64,000 nucleotides of DNA, from positions 62,001 to 126,000 of the forward strand of contig NZ_ONZI01000003.1 in NCBI RefSeq assembly GCF_900312995.1, in the 5' to 3' direction. Every line of letters starts with the position of its first letter. Position 1 is the stretch's first letter. Positions 35,782-44,342 of this stretch are shown here, one piece after another. Source of the DNA: Kushneria phyllosphaerae (GTDB lineage Bacteria; Pseudomonadota; Gammaproteobacteria; Pseudomonadales; Halomonadaceae). Under the pieces are notes generated by a model, which searched no databases, was not told the origin of the DNA, and saw only the letters and a program-made list of their open reading frames with translations. A program made the position numbers and the translations under genes.

Positions 35782-36210
35782 ATGTTTACTCACATTCAGC
35801 TGGGGGCTCGTGATCTGCCACGCCTGGCCACCTTCTATGATCATGTGCTGGAACCGCTCGGTCTGATTCGTCTGCCCAGCGAGCGAGATGGTGGCCCGCC
35901 CGATGCCATCTGGCACTATCCGGGCAGGCACTGGCCCCTGTTTGTCATTCAATACCCCTTTAACGGGCTGCCGGCGACCTGGGGTAACGGTGTTCAGGTC
36001 AGCTTCATGTCGCCCTGTCGCGAAAGCGTTGACGAGGTCTGGCGCCGGGTCATGACCTGCGGTGGCGTCAGTGAAGGCCCACCGGGCGTGCGTGACTGCT
36101 ATGGGCCGGATTTTTACGCCGCCTACTGCCGCGATATCGAAGGCAACAAGCTCTGTTTTGTCCATGACAGCACGATGGTCTCGCATCATGAGGCGGGCAT
36201 GACGTCATGA
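35782..36210 (+). CDS. VOC (glyoxalase/dioxygenase superfamily) protein
   Basis: A 142-residue vicinal-oxygen-chelate protein. It opens FTHIQLGARDLPRLATFYDHVLEPLGL, a classic VOC beta-alpha-beta start with His at position 4 as a metal ligand candidate, and closes YAAYCRDIEGNKLCFVHDS with a Glu in the DxEGNK element. Such proteins include lyases, dioxygenases and resistance enzymes; the substrate is unknown. It overlaps the DUF3253 gene by 4 nt (ATGA), forming a small operon with the Cys-rich ORF upstream. Confidence 0.88.
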   Translation: MFTHIQLGARDLPRLATFYDHVLEPLGLIRLPSERDGGPPDAIWHYPGRHWPLFVIQYPFNGLPATWGNGVQVSFMSPCRESVDEVWRRVMTCGGVSEGPPGVRDCYGPDFYAAYCRDIEGNKLCFVHDSTMVSHHEAGMTS

Positions 36211-36464
36211 GTAATCCTGATGACACCACCATTGCCGAGACGCTGATGGCTCTGGCCGAGCATCGAGGTCGGGACAAGAGCTTTTGCCCCTCCGAGGCGG
36301 CACGTGCGCTCTATGACCCGCAGCACTGGCGAGATCACATGGACGATGTGCGCCGGGTGGCCTCGGATCTTGCGTGCGAGGGTCGGCTCGACATGCTGGC
36401 CCGCGGGCAGCGTCTGTGCCCGACGGTGGCGCATCGCGGGCCAATACGTCTACGGTTGGGTTAA
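36207..36464 (+). CDS. DUF3253 protein
   Basis: An 85-residue protein matching the DUF3253 pattern: AETLMALAEHRGRDKSFCPSEAARAL, then HWRDHMDDVRRVASDLACEGRLDMLARGQ. The fold is predicted as a small winged helix. Function is unknown. It starts within the VOC stop (ATGA overlap), so the two are co-translated. The end is followed by a repeated GTTAACG pair. Confidence 0.85.
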   Translation: MSNPDDTTIAETLMALAEHRGRDKSFCPSEAARALYDPQHWRDHMDDVRRVASDLACEGRLDMLARGQRLCPTVAHRGPIRLRLG

Positions 36465-36533
36465 CGCCTGTTAACGTGCTGTGCCGGTGGGCGAGCACAG
36501 TACGGCAGGCCTAACGCTTCAGGGAGTCCGCGC

Positions 36534-37187
36534 GTGAGCGACTTTGTGCTTTATGGCTTTGATGGCAGTACCTATGTGCGCACGGTGCGCATGCTCTTTC
36601 TTGAAAAGGGTGTGACCTATGATCAGGTCCCGGTCGATGTGCTCAAGGGAGAAACCCATAGCCCTGAACATTTGCGCCGCCATCCCTTTGGCAAGGTGCC
36701 GGCGCTGGAGACCGGCGGGCGCATTTTGTATGAAACCGACGCCATTGCCGAATTTCTGGAGGGGCATTTCCCGTCGCCCGCACTGGTGCCGCGCCAGCTG
36801 GATGACCGAGTCGATATGCGCCAGTGGGCCGCAGTGATCAATAACTATTACTACCAGACCATGATCGGGGAGCTGGCCTGGCAGCGTGTTATCAATCCGC
36901 TGCTGCAGCGCCCGGTGGATGAGATCGTGATTGCCGCAGCACTGCCAAAGGTACGCCATCAGTTCTCGCTTCTGGAACAGCCTCTGGCCACCCGCACCTG
37001 GCTGGTCGCCGGCCCTGTCTCCTATGTGGACTTCCTGCTGGCGCCAATCATGGCCTATGTGATGATGACGCCGGAAGGCCGCGAAATCATGGCGGATTTT
37101 CCGGGCGTGCAGCGCTGGTGGGACAATATCCGACAGCGTGAAAGCTTCGAGCGCACCATCCCCGAGCGCTTTCGCACCTCAGGCTGA
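36534..37187 (+). CDS. Glutathione S-transferase family protein
   Basis: A 217-residue GST. The N-terminal thioredoxin-like domain reads FVLYGFDGSTYVRTVRMLFLEKGV with a Ser/Thr pair at the usual catalytic place and HPFGKVPALE as the cis-Pro loop; the C-terminal helical domain includes PVSYVDFLLAPIMAY, the GST N-capping motif region. Conjugation or glutathione-dependent reduction is likely; substrate unknown. It starts at GTG with AGGGAG about 8 nt upstream. Confidence 0.9.
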   Translation: MSDFVLYGFDGSTYVRTVRMLFLEKGVTYDQVPVDVLKGETHSPEHLRRHPFGKVPALETGGRILYETDAIAEFLEGHFPSPALVPRQLDDRVDMRQWAAVINNYYYQTMIGELAWQRVINPLLQRPVDEIVIAAALPKVRHQFSLLEQPLATRTWLVAGPVSYVDFLLAPIMAYVMMTPEGREIMADFPGVQRWWDNIRQRESFERTIPERFRTSG

Positions 37188-37322
37188 GCATGCCGCTCCG
37201 GGGGCGGGCCGGTCGCTGACGCGCCGCACCCGAGCTGTCGTGACTTCCCCACTCTGACCCAAGCGGGTATCCTGCACGGTTTTCCAGCATGACGCAGCGC
37301 CCTGGCCATCGCCGGCGCTGCC

Positions 37323-37370
37323 TTGTTCATTGCCGAAGTTGTTCATTATCGAAATTGTTCATTGCCGAAA
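37323..37370. repeat. Three-copy 16-bp tandem repeat in the purE leader
   Basis: Units at 37323-37338, 37339-37354 and 37355-37370 follow TTGTTCATTGCCGAAG with one to three changes, ending directly against the GGGGAG ribosome-binding site of purE. Confidence 0.9.
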
Positions 37371-37381
37371 GGGGAGTGCCG

Positions 37382-37873
37382 ATGCAGCCGCGCGTGGGAG
37401 TGATCATGGGATCGAAGTCGGACTGGCCGGTGATGGAGCATGCCGTCAACATGCTGACGCGTCTTGGTGTGGCTTACGAGACGCGTGTGGTGTCCGCCCA
37501 TCGTACGCCCGATCTGATGTTTGAATATGCCAGCACCGCCGCCGAGCGCGGCATTGAAGTGATCATTGCCGGCGCCGGCGGTGCTGCGCACCTGCCCGGC
37601 ATGGTGGCTTCCAAAACACCGCTGCCCGTACTCGGCGTGCCGGTAGAGTCCAAGGCGCTCAAGGGCATGGATTCGCTGCTGTCGATCGCCCAGATGCCGG
37701 GTGGCATCGCCGTGGGCACGCTGGCCATCGGCAAGGCCGGGGCTACCAATGCGGGGCTTCTGGCCGCACAGATCATCGGGACCCATGACGCTGAGGTGCG
37801 TCGCGCTGTCGAGGCCTTCCGCGCCGAGCAGACTCAGACCGTACTGGACAATCCCGACCCCGGCGCAGAATAG
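37382..37873 (+). CDS. purE: N5-carboxyaminoimidazole ribonucleotide mutase
   Basis: A 163-residue class I Pur[13 protein letters not shown] at the N-terminus, [11 protein letters not shown] and the substrate loop [11 protein letters not shown] are intact. It converts N5-CAIR to CAIR in purine synthesis, following PurK, encoded 84 nt downstream. The ATG at 37382 has GGGGAG 6 nt upstream; the open frame upstream runs through tandem repeats and is rejected. Both flanks of the gene carry short tandem repeats. Confidence 0.97.
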   Translation: MQPRVGVIMGSKSDWPVMEHAVNMLTRLGVAYETRVVSAHRTPDLMFEYASTAAERGIEVIIAGAGGAAHLPGMVASKTPLPVLGVPVESKALKGMDSLLSIAQMPGGIAVGTLAIGKAGATNAGLLAAQIIGTHDAEVRRAVEAFRAEQTQTVLDNPDPGAE

Positions 37874-37920
37874 TACGGCTAAAAAAGTGCGGTTGAAAAA
37901 GTACTGTTCAAAAAGTACTG
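37873..37920. repeat. 14-bp tandem repeat, about 3.4 copies, between purE and purK
   Basis: Units at 37873-37886, 37887-37900 and 37901-37914, of the form GTACGGTTNAAAAA, with a partial fourth to 37920. The first base is the last base of the purE stop codon. Confidence 0.8.
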
Positions 37921-37956
37921 GCGCAGATTCCTTTCCCCCCTGTTGATGAGTGAGAG

Positions 37957-39081
37957 ATGGCCATGCAGATCGGCATTCTGGGAGCAGGACAGCTCGGACG
38001 CATGATGGCGCTGGCGGGCCTGCCGCTGGGTCAGCAATTTACACTTCTGGACCCCAACGGTACGCCCAGTGCCGGGATTGGTGAGCTGCTCACCGGCAGC
38101 GATGACGCCACGCTTGAAGACTTTATCGCCCGCGCTGATGTGGTCACCTATGAATTCGAGCACCTGCCGGTGACGCTTCTGGAGCGTATCGAGCAGGTAC
38201 GTCCGGTCTACCCCTCCAGCCGCGCCATTGCGGTGTGTCAGCATCGCGCCAAAGAGAAAGCGCTGTTCTCGCAGCTGGGCATACCCACGCCCGAGTATCG
38301 GCTGGTCGATAGCGCCGAGGCGCTGGAAGCAGCGGCGCGCGAGCTGGGCTGCCCGGTAGTGGCCAAGTCCACCACCGAAGGCTATGACGGCAAGGGTCAG
38401 GCCGTCTTGCGCGCTCCCGAGCAGGCAAGCGAGGCGTGGCAGAGCATTGGTCATGATCAACTGGTGGTCGAGGCCTTTGTGGATTTCGTGCGGGAAGTGT
38501 CCTTGATTGCCGTGCGCGGGCGCGATGGGTCCGTGCGCTCGTACCCGATCACGCAAAACCAGCATGAAGAGGGCATCCTGCGCTATTCGGTAGCGCCACT
38601 GCCGGATGTTGATGCGACCCTGCAGTCCACGGCGGATGGCTATATTCAGGCCCTGCTCGATGAGCTGGACTATGTCGGTGTGCTGTCGCTGGAGCTTTTC
38701 CAGACGCGCGACGGCCGGCTGTTGGCCAACGAGATGGCTCCGCGGGTGCATAACTCCGGCCACTGGACCATGAACGGTGCGGTGACCAGTCAGTTCGAGA
38801 ATCACCTGCGCGCCATTGCCGGGCTGCCACTGGGCGATACTCGCGCGCGCGGGCTGACCTGCATGGTCAACGTCATCGGCGAAGAGGGCGACAGTGCCGC
38901 ACTGCTGGCGCTTGATGGTGTGCACCTGCACCGCTATGGCAAGGCGCCGCGCACTGGTCGCAAGCTGGCCCATATCAATGTGGTGGCCGAGGACTATTCA
39001 ACCCTCATGCAGCGGGTTCACGCCGTCACCGCACTGCTGCCCGGCGCATTTGACAACACCATGCACTGGGATAACGTTTAA
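37957..39081 (+). CDS. purK: 5-(carboxyamino)imidazole ribonucleotide synthase
   Basis: A 374-residue ATP-grasp enzyme. N-terminal GILGAGQLGRMMALAG binds substrate, STTEGYDGKGQAVL is the ATP-grasp loop, and NEMAPRVHNSGHWTMNG carries the metal/ATP residues. It makes N5-CAIR from AIR, bicarbonate and ATP and hands it to PurE. The ATG used may be preceded by an equally placed ATG two codons on (MAMQI); no strong ribosome-binding site difference. Confidence 0.97.
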   Translation: MAMQIGILGAGQLGRMMALAGLPLGQQFTLLDPNGTPSAGIGELLTGSDDATLEDFIARADVVTYEFEHLPVTLLERIEQVRPVYPSSRAIAVCQHRAKEKALFSQLGIPTPEYRLVDSAEALEAAARELGCPVVAKSTTEGYDGKGQAVLRAPEQASEAWQSIGHDQLVVEAFVDFVREVSLIAVRGRDGSVRSYPITQNQHEEGILRYSVAPLPDVDATLQSTADGYIQALLDELDYVGVLSLELFQTRDGRLLANEMAPRVHNSGHWTMNGAVTSQFENHLRAIAGLPLGDTRARGLTCMVNVIGEEGDSAALLALDGVHLHRYGKAPRTGRKLAHINVVAEDYSTLMQRVHAVTALLPGAFDNTMHWDNV

Positions 39082-39288
39082 ACCCATCCTCGTATCCTGC
39101 AGGGGCCGCCCGGCTTCTGCAGGCCTTCGTCAAATTCCCCGTTCTCCTCTCCTTTTTTACGGCATTGGCTTGATCAGAGAATCCTGATCCGGCGCTTGTC
39201 GACGTTTTCAGACCGTGTGCATACTGAAGGTTCTGTGCCGATGCCACGGCGCTTTAACCCTGCCTGATGTCATCTCAAGGAGATGGTG

Positions 39289-40494
39289 ATGCCTTATAAC
39301 GTGCCCGATATCGAACCCCTGGAAAGTATCCTGCCCGATGAGCCGCTGCTCATGATGGGCGCGGGCCCTGTGCCCATTCCGGCACGGGTGGCGGCGGCCA
39401 ACGGCATCGTTATCAACCATCTGGGCGAGACCATGGCGCGCATCATCGACCAGGTAAAGGCGATGTCGCGCTACGTCTTTCAAACCGAGTCACGCCATAT
39501 TCTGGGGGTGGCAGGCCCCGGCTCGGCGGCGATGGAAATGGCGATCATCAATCTGGTCGACCCCGGCACACGGGTGCTGACGGTCAATAACGGCTTTTTC
39601 AGCAGTCGGCTGGGCGAGATGGCCCGTCGCGCCGGCGGCGATGTGATGGAAATGGATGCCGGCGTCGGCTGCGCCGCCAGTGAGGAAGATGTTATCGAGG
39701 CGATCCGTACGCATCGCCCGCGCGTGTTGACCATCGTACAGGGGGAAACCTCCAGCACCGTATTCAACCACGCCCTGCCGGCCATCTGTCGGGTGGCAGC
39801 CGAGGCGAACTGTCTGGTGATTTGCGATGCGGTCTGTACGCTGAGCACCATGCCTCTGGAGATGGATGCCTGGGGTGTGGATGTGGTGATTACGGGCGGG
39901 CAGAAAGGCCTGAGCTCGATTCCCGGCGTGTCACTGGTGGCCTTTTCCGATCGGGCCTGGGAAGTCATTGAGCGGCGCGAGCGCACGCTGACCCACTGGT
40001 GTCTCGATGCCCGGCTGGCGCATCAGTTCTGGTATAACAAATCCTATCACTATACAGCGCCGGTCTCGGGCATTCTGGCGCTGCACGAGGCGCTGCGACT
40101 GGTCTGTCAGGAAACCCTGCCCAAGCGCTTTGATCGCCATTTGCGCTGCTCAAGGGCACTGCAAACCGGCATCGAAGGGCTTGGGCTTGAGCTTTACATC
40201 GAAGGGCCCTCCCGGCTGAACTCGGTGGTGGGCATTCATCTGCCCGAAGGGCTGGCCCAGACTGACCTGATGCAGCACATCTCGCGTCATCACGGCGTGG
40301 AGATTTCCGGTGCCTTTGGGGCCAACATCGTGCGTATCGGGCAGATGGGTGAGCAGTGCCGAGCGCATCATCTGTTTCGCACCCTGCATGCGCTGGGCGC
40401 CAGTGCTAGGACGCTGGGCTATCAGGTCGATGTGCCTGCAGGTGTGGCCGCACTTGAAAAGGCACTCGAGCGCTATACACCGGTGTATGCCTGA
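39289..40494 (+). CDS. Class V aminotransferase (alanine-glyoxylate / pyridoxamine-pyruvate type)
   Basis: A 401-residue PLP enzyme of the class V alanine-glyoxylate aminotransferase group. PLP Lys is K206 in TGGQKGLSSIPG; VAGPGSAAMEMAIINL lies at the phosphate-binding region and QGETSSTV before the active-site Asp in ICDAVCTLS. It transfers amino groups to pyruvate or glyoxylate; related enzymes include pyridoxamine-pyruvate transaminase. AAGGAG lies 6 nt before the ATG at 39289, deciding it over the ATG at 39283. Monocistronic. Confidence 0.88.
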   Translation: MPYNVPDIEPLESILPDEPLLMMGAGPVPIPARVAAANGIVINHLGETMARIIDQVKAMSRYVFQTESRHILGVAGPGSAAMEMAIINLVDPGTRVLTVNNGFFSSRLGEMARRAGGDVMEMDAGVGCAASEEDVIEAIRTHRPRVLTIVQGETSSTVFNHALPAICRVAAEANCLVICDAVCTLSTMPLEMDAWGVDVVITGGQKGLSSIPGVSLVAFSDRAWEVIERRERTLTHWCLDARLAHQFWYNKSYHYTAPVSGILALHEALRLVCQETLPKRFDRHLRCSRALQTGIEGLGLELYIEGPSRLNSVVGIHLPEGLAQTDLMQHISRHHGVEISGAFGANIVRIGQMGEQCRAHHLFRTLHALGASARTLGYQVDVPAGVAALEKALERYTPVYA

Positions 40495-40555
40495 CGGACA
40501 GAGGGCAGTCAGCCTCGCCGGTCGAACCCTCAGATAACCCCTGTGCAATGATGAC

Positions 40556-40582
40556 AAAAAATGCCCCGCATAAGCGGGGCAT
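40556..40582 (-). terminator. Intrinsic terminator of the Tim44-like gene
   Basis: ATGCCCCGC/GCGGGGCAT hairpin with a four-base loop, followed on the minus strand by five T, 21 nt after the stop. Confidence 0.93.
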
Positions 40583-40603
40583 TGCAGCAACAGGCGATCA
40601 GGG

Positions 40604-41446
40604 TCAGACGTTGTTCTGCTCGATACCCTGAATGTACCAGGGCGCCTGGTCGCGAACTTCACGAATCAGATGCCAGGTTTCGTTGAACTCGTTCTCCTGA
40701 CCATCCTCTTTCATGATGCCGTGGAACAGCACCGTGGCCTCGGCCTGCTGGCCGTGCTCTCGCACATCGCCCAGCTCGGCAAACAGACGCACGATCTCGG
40801 TCTGGTTGTTGGCGCTTTGCTCGGCACGCTCCTTGCGCAGCAGGTTGTAAAGCTCGGGCGTCACGAACTCCTGAATCTTTTCGAAGTCGTTGTTGTCCCA
40901 GGCGCGCTGCAGATTCATGAAGTGTTCCTTGGAACCGGCAAGGAACTGCTCGCGATTGAACCAGGCCGGCTCGCTGGCCATGGCCGCACCGCCCACGCTG
41001 CCAGCCGCGCCACTGGAGGTGCCGCCGATATCATGGGCCTGGCGCTGTTGGGGTTGATGCTGCTGATGCGTGTCATGTGCACCGGTATTGGTGGCTCGAC
41101 GACGCGCCGCCAGCACCTTCCAGGCCACAAAGCCCAGCAGCGCAATCAGCAGGATATCCATGAAGCGGATACCGTCGAAGGCGCCCCCGAAAAACAGCGA
41201 GGCCAGCAGGCCGCCGGCCATGATGCCCGCCAGCGGACCCATGAAGCGCGACATGCCGCCACCGGCCGCGCGCGTGCCCTGCTGGGCCTGACGTGGCGGT
41301 GTGCTGGCCTGGCTGCTGCTGGGACTGGAGGAGCGGGAATAGCTGCCAAAGCTCTTGCCGCCGCCGAAACGCTTGGCGTCGGCATGGTCGACGGCCAGGC
41401 CAAAGCTCATCAGACCGATGAGCAGGGTAATCAATAGATGACGCAT
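40604..41446 (-). CDS. Tim44-like domain protein
   Basis: A 280-residue protein. Signal peptide region LLITLLIGLMSFGLAVDHADA is followed by a Gly/Ser-rich stretch (RFGGGKSFGSYSRSSS), two hydrophobic segments (FMGPLAGIMAGGLLASLFFGG and FMDILLIALLGFVAWKVLA), a Gln/His-rich linker, and a C-terminal Tim44-like domain with NLQRAWDNNDFEKIQEFVTPELY. Bacterial Tim44-like proteins are thought to be membrane-associated and of unsettled role. The ATG at 41446 has GGGAGG upstream. Confidence 0.88.
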   Translation of the reverse strand: MRHLLITLLIGLMSFGLAVDHADAKRFGGGKSFGSYSRSSSPSSSQASTPPRQAQQGTRAAGGGMSRFMGPLAGIMAGGLLASLFFGGAFDGIRFMDILLIALLGFVAWKVLAARRRATNTGAHDTHQQHQPQQRQAHDIGGTSSGAAGSVGGAAMASEPAWFNREQFLAGSKEHFMNLQRAWDNNDFEKIQEFVTPELYNLLRKERAEQSANNQTEIVRLFAELGDVREHGQQAEATVLFHGIMKEDGQENEFNETWHLIREVRDQAPWYIQGIEQNNV

Positions 41447-41503
41447 GAGAGATCCTCCCGATAAATGCATCATTGAGTGGTGGTCAATTGACCATCGTTG
41501 CGA

Positions 41504-42280
41504 TTACTGCGCGTCGCGGGTAAATACCCAACTGCGTTGATCCGACAGGTCGGCATTGAAGCGGTAGCCGCCCATGTCAAAAGCTTTCAGGTCTTCAGGC
41601 CTTTCAAGTCGTTGCTGCACCATCCAGGCGCTCATCATGCCGCGCGCCTTTTTGGCATAAAAGCTGATGACCTTGTATTGGCCGTTTTTGGCGTCCTTGA
41701 ACACCGGCGTAACAACCTCGCTGTTCAACCGCTTGCGGTCGATGGCGCCAAAATATTCGTTGGAGGCCAGATTGATCAGTACCCGATCACCGCTGCTCTC
41801 ATTCACCGCCTGGTCCAGATCCCGGGTCAGCCGGTCACGCCAGAAAGCGTAAAGATCACGCCCGGCCGGGTTCTCAAGCCTTGTTCCCATCTCCAAGCGG
41901 TAGGGCTGCATCAGATCCAGCGGTCTGAGCATGCCATAAAGCCCGGACAGGATTCTCAAATGCGACTGCGCCCATTCAAGATCTTCCTCACGCCAGCTCG
42001 CGGCTTCAAGGCCGGTATAGACATCGCCCTGAAAGGCCAGAATGGCCTGCTTGGCATTGTCTCTATCAAAGGGCGTCTGCCACTGCTCAAAACGGGCCAT
42101 ATTGAGGTCGGCCAGCTTGTCGCTGATCCCCATCAGTCGGGACAGATCCTGCGGCGAATGGTCGCGCAAAATGTCGATCAGCTGACGGCTCTGGTCCAGA
42201 TAATCCGGCTGCGTGGCCGTCGCGACATGGGAAGGCGTTTCAAAATCCAGCGTCTTGGCTGGGGACAGCACGCTCAGCAT
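41504..42280 (-). CDS. yaaA: Peroxide stress protein YaaA
   Basis: A 258-residue DUF328/UPF0246 protein. Typical marks are [45 protein letters not shown] (split), [13 protein letters not shown] [12 protein letters not shown], and the Lys/Arg-rich [18 protein letters not shown]-binding-like segment. In E. coli it limits free iron and oxidative DNA damage and is OxyR-regulated. A TATAAT on its strand at 42307-42312 may be its -10 element. Monocistronic. Confidence 0.95.
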   Translation of the reverse strand: MLSVLSPAKTLDFETPSHVATATQPDYLDQSRQLIDILRDHSPQDLSRLMGISDKLADLNMARFEQWQTPFDRDNAKQAILAFQGDVYTGLEAASWREEDLEWAQSHLRILSGLYGMLRPLDLMQPYRLEMGTRLENPAGRDLYAFWRDRLTRDLDQAVNESSGDRVLINLASNEYFGAIDRKRLNSEVVTPVFKDAKNGQYKVISFYAKKARGMMSAWMVQQRLERPEDLKAFDMGGYRFNADLSDQRSWVFTRDAQ

Positions 42281-42313
42281 GCAGATTCTCCGCTCATGTT
42301 GTCTCGATTATAA

Positions 42314-42365
42314 CCCCTCTGGCGCCGGCATCAGACTGCCTTAAGTCAGTGCCAGGCCAGAGGGG
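42314..42365 (-). terminator. Hairpin between the Tas-like reductase and yaaA
   Basis: Ten-bp perfect arms CCCCTCTGGC and complement enclose a 32-nt region with its own smaller stem. No T run follows on the minus strand; it ends 1 nt before the putative yaaA -10 element. Confidence 0.5.
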
Positions 42366-42395
42366 GCGCAAGCCCTCGGAGGGCGAGGGGAAGGC

Positions 42396-43433
42396 TCAGG
42401 GGCAGGGGTTGGGCAGGCGTTTGTGAACGCCCTCGATGGCCTCGATGACCTCATCGGAGAGCGTCATGCCTTCGCTTGCGATGTTGCGATCAAGCTGCTC
42501 AAGCGTCGTGGCGCCGATGATGTTGCTGGTCAGGAAGGGGCGGGTATTGACCCATGCCAGCGCCATCTGGGCCGGGTTGAGATCAAAGCGCCGGGCGATA
42601 TCGACATAGGCCCAGGTGGCTTCTTCTGCCAGCGTCGAGTTGTAACGCTGAAAACGCTCAAACAGGGTCAGTCTGGCGCCTTCAGGCTTCACACCCCCCA
42701 GATACTTGCCCGAGAGTACGCCAAAGGCCAGCGGCGAATAGGCCAGAAGCCCCACGTTCTCGCGATGGCTGATCTCGGCCATGCCGATCTCGTAGCTGCG
42801 GTTGAGCAGGTTATAGGGGTTCTGGACCGACACCACGCGCGGCAGGTTCATGGTCTCGGCCAACCGCAGACAGGTCATCGTGCCCCAGGGCGTTTCATTG
42901 GAAAGGCCGATGGTGCGAATCTTGCCGGCATCCACGGCTTCCTTGAGGGCTGACAGGGTTTCTTCCAGCGGCGTGGCGTCAGGTGCTTCTTCGTGCTGAT
43001 AGTCCAGCTTGCCGAAGTAGTTGGCGGGGCGGTCCGGCCAGTGCAGCTGATAAAGGTCGAGATAATCGGTATTCAAACGCTTGAGGCTGTCATCAAGTGC
43101 CTGATGGATCTGCGCTCGCGAGAGTTTCGGCCCGCCACGCAGATGCTCCATGCCACGACCGGCACCGGCCACCTTGCTGGCGAGCACGATGTCGTCGCGT
43201 CGACCGCGGGCCTTCAGCCAGCTGCCGATATAGGCTTCGGTGCGACCCTGGGTCTCGCCACCCGGCGGGACCGGGTACATTTCAGCCGTATCAATGAAGT
43301 CAATGCCGGCGGCCAGAGCGCGGTCAAGCTGCTCGTGCGCTTCGGCCTCGCTGTTTTGTTCGCCAAAGGTCATGGTGCCAAGACAAAGCCTGCTGACCGT
43401 AATGCCACTGTCACCGAGAGGACGTCTTTCCAT
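42396..43433 (-). CDS. Aldo/keto reductase, Tas-like
   Basis: A 345-residue NADP(H)-dependent aldo/keto reductase. It opens RPLGDSGITVSRLCLGTMTFG and has the catalytic DTAEMYPVPPGGETQGRTE (Asp and Tyr), VLASKV (Lys) and LYQLHWPDR (His). This long group is close to E. coli Tas. Cytoplasmic reduction of aldehydes or ketones; physiological substrate unknown. The start follows the upstream -35/-10-poor region at 43434. Monocistronic. Confidence 0.92.
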   Translation of the reverse strand: MERRPLGDSGITVSRLCLGTMTFGEQNSEAEAHEQLDRALAAGIDFIDTAEMYPVPPGGETQGRTEAYIGSWLKARGRRDDIVLASKVAGAGRGMEHLRGGPKLSRAQIHQALDDSLKRLNTDYLDLYQLHWPDRPANYFGKLDYQHEEAPDATPLEETLSALKEAVDAGKIRTIGLSNETPWGTMTCLRLAETMNLPRVVSVQNPYNLLNRSYEIGMAEISHRENVGLLAYSPLAFGVLSGKYLGGVKPEGARLTLFERFQRYNSTLAEEATWAYVDIARRFDLNPAQMALAWVNTRPFLTSNIIGATTLEQLDRNIASEGMTLSDEVIEAIEGVHKRLPNPCP

Positions 43434-43728
43434 GGGGTTTCCAGAGCCTTGAAACGCGGATGAGTGTCCATGTTAGACGGGCGCTGATGCGCGGGCAAAC
43501 ACAGGGCTTGAGTCACCTCCTGCACAGGCGTATATTGCCGGCCTCGCTGCACCGGGTGAACCCCACCTGACAGCGCGATAATATTGAGGCCACCCCTCTT
43601 TTTTGTTCTTGTTCTGCAGGTGATGCGTCACCTTCACGACAAAGGTTGTTCGCATCAATGCTCGATCCCTGCCACGCTATGTGCAGACAGGGCATGAATC
43701 GAACGCTGGAACTCACAAGGTTGTTGTT

Positions 43729-44247
43729 ATGCTGCGGTCTGCTCAAGTATTCACACAGTTTGAATATCGTCTGGCGTCGCGTTTGATGCAGGCCCCATGG
43801 CTGGAAGGCTCTGCGCACAAGCGGCGTCTGACCCTTCATCTGTTTCGACGCTGCGCCAATGCCGGTCATGTTGATGCGCTCTCGACCTATGGTGTGATGC
43901 TGTTTCGTCGTGGTCAGTCGGCGCGTGACAAGGCCCGGGGCGTGCGCTGCGTGGTTCAGGCTGCCGAAGCGGGTCATCCCGAGGCGCAGTATCAGGCAGG
44001 GCACATCTACGAACATGGCTGCACCCAGATTGCCCGTCGTGAAGATCGAGCGGTGACATGGTATGCCCGGGCTGCCGAAGCCGGTCATGCCGGCGCCGCG
44101 CAGCGACTGTCCCGCGCCTTTGATCACGGCGAGCTGGGGCTGCCGGTCGACCCCGAGCGCTCGCGTCACTGGCGTCTGGTAGACGATGCGTCTGCGGGTG
44201 TACGCCAGATGACCTCGATCTCTGCGAGCGCGCCTGCCCTGCAGTAA
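43729..44247 (+). CDS. Sel1-repeat protein
   Basis: A 172-residue protein built of Sel1-type helical repeats: ANAGHVDALSTYGVMLFRRG, AAEAGHPEAQYQAGHIYEHG and AAEAGHAGAAQRLSRAFDHG. Such repeats form solenoids that mediate protein contacts. No signal peptide, so likely cytoplasmic. The ATG at 43729 has AAGG about 10 nt upstream. Isolated between two single-gene units; partner unknown. Confidence 0.88.
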   Translation: MLRSAQVFTQFEYRLASRLMQAPWLEGSAHKRRLTLHLFRRCANAGHVDALSTYGVMLFRRGQSARDKARGVRCVVQAAEAGHPEAQYQAGHIYEHGCTQIARREDRAVTWYARAAEAGHAGAAQRLSRAFDHGELGLPVDPERSRHWRLVDDASAGVRQMTSISASAPALQ

Positions 44248-44275
44248 CGAAGATCCAGGCTCCAGCGAGAACACG

Positions 44276-44308
44276 AAAAAGCCCGAATCCAGCGGATTCG
44301 GGCTTTTT
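44276..44308. terminator. Bidirectional intrinsic terminator
   Basis: GCCCGAATCC/GGATTCGGGC with AGC loop, flanked by five A and five to six T, between the convergent Sel1 and quinone reductase genes. Confidence 0.95.
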
Positions 44309-44342
44309 TAATGTCCGACGTTTGTTACCGGCTCAAACGGTC

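Noticed and set aside
37879..38973. 364-codon open frame antisense to purK
   Set aside because: purK motifs on the sense strand are complete; its start region would lie in the tandem repeat.
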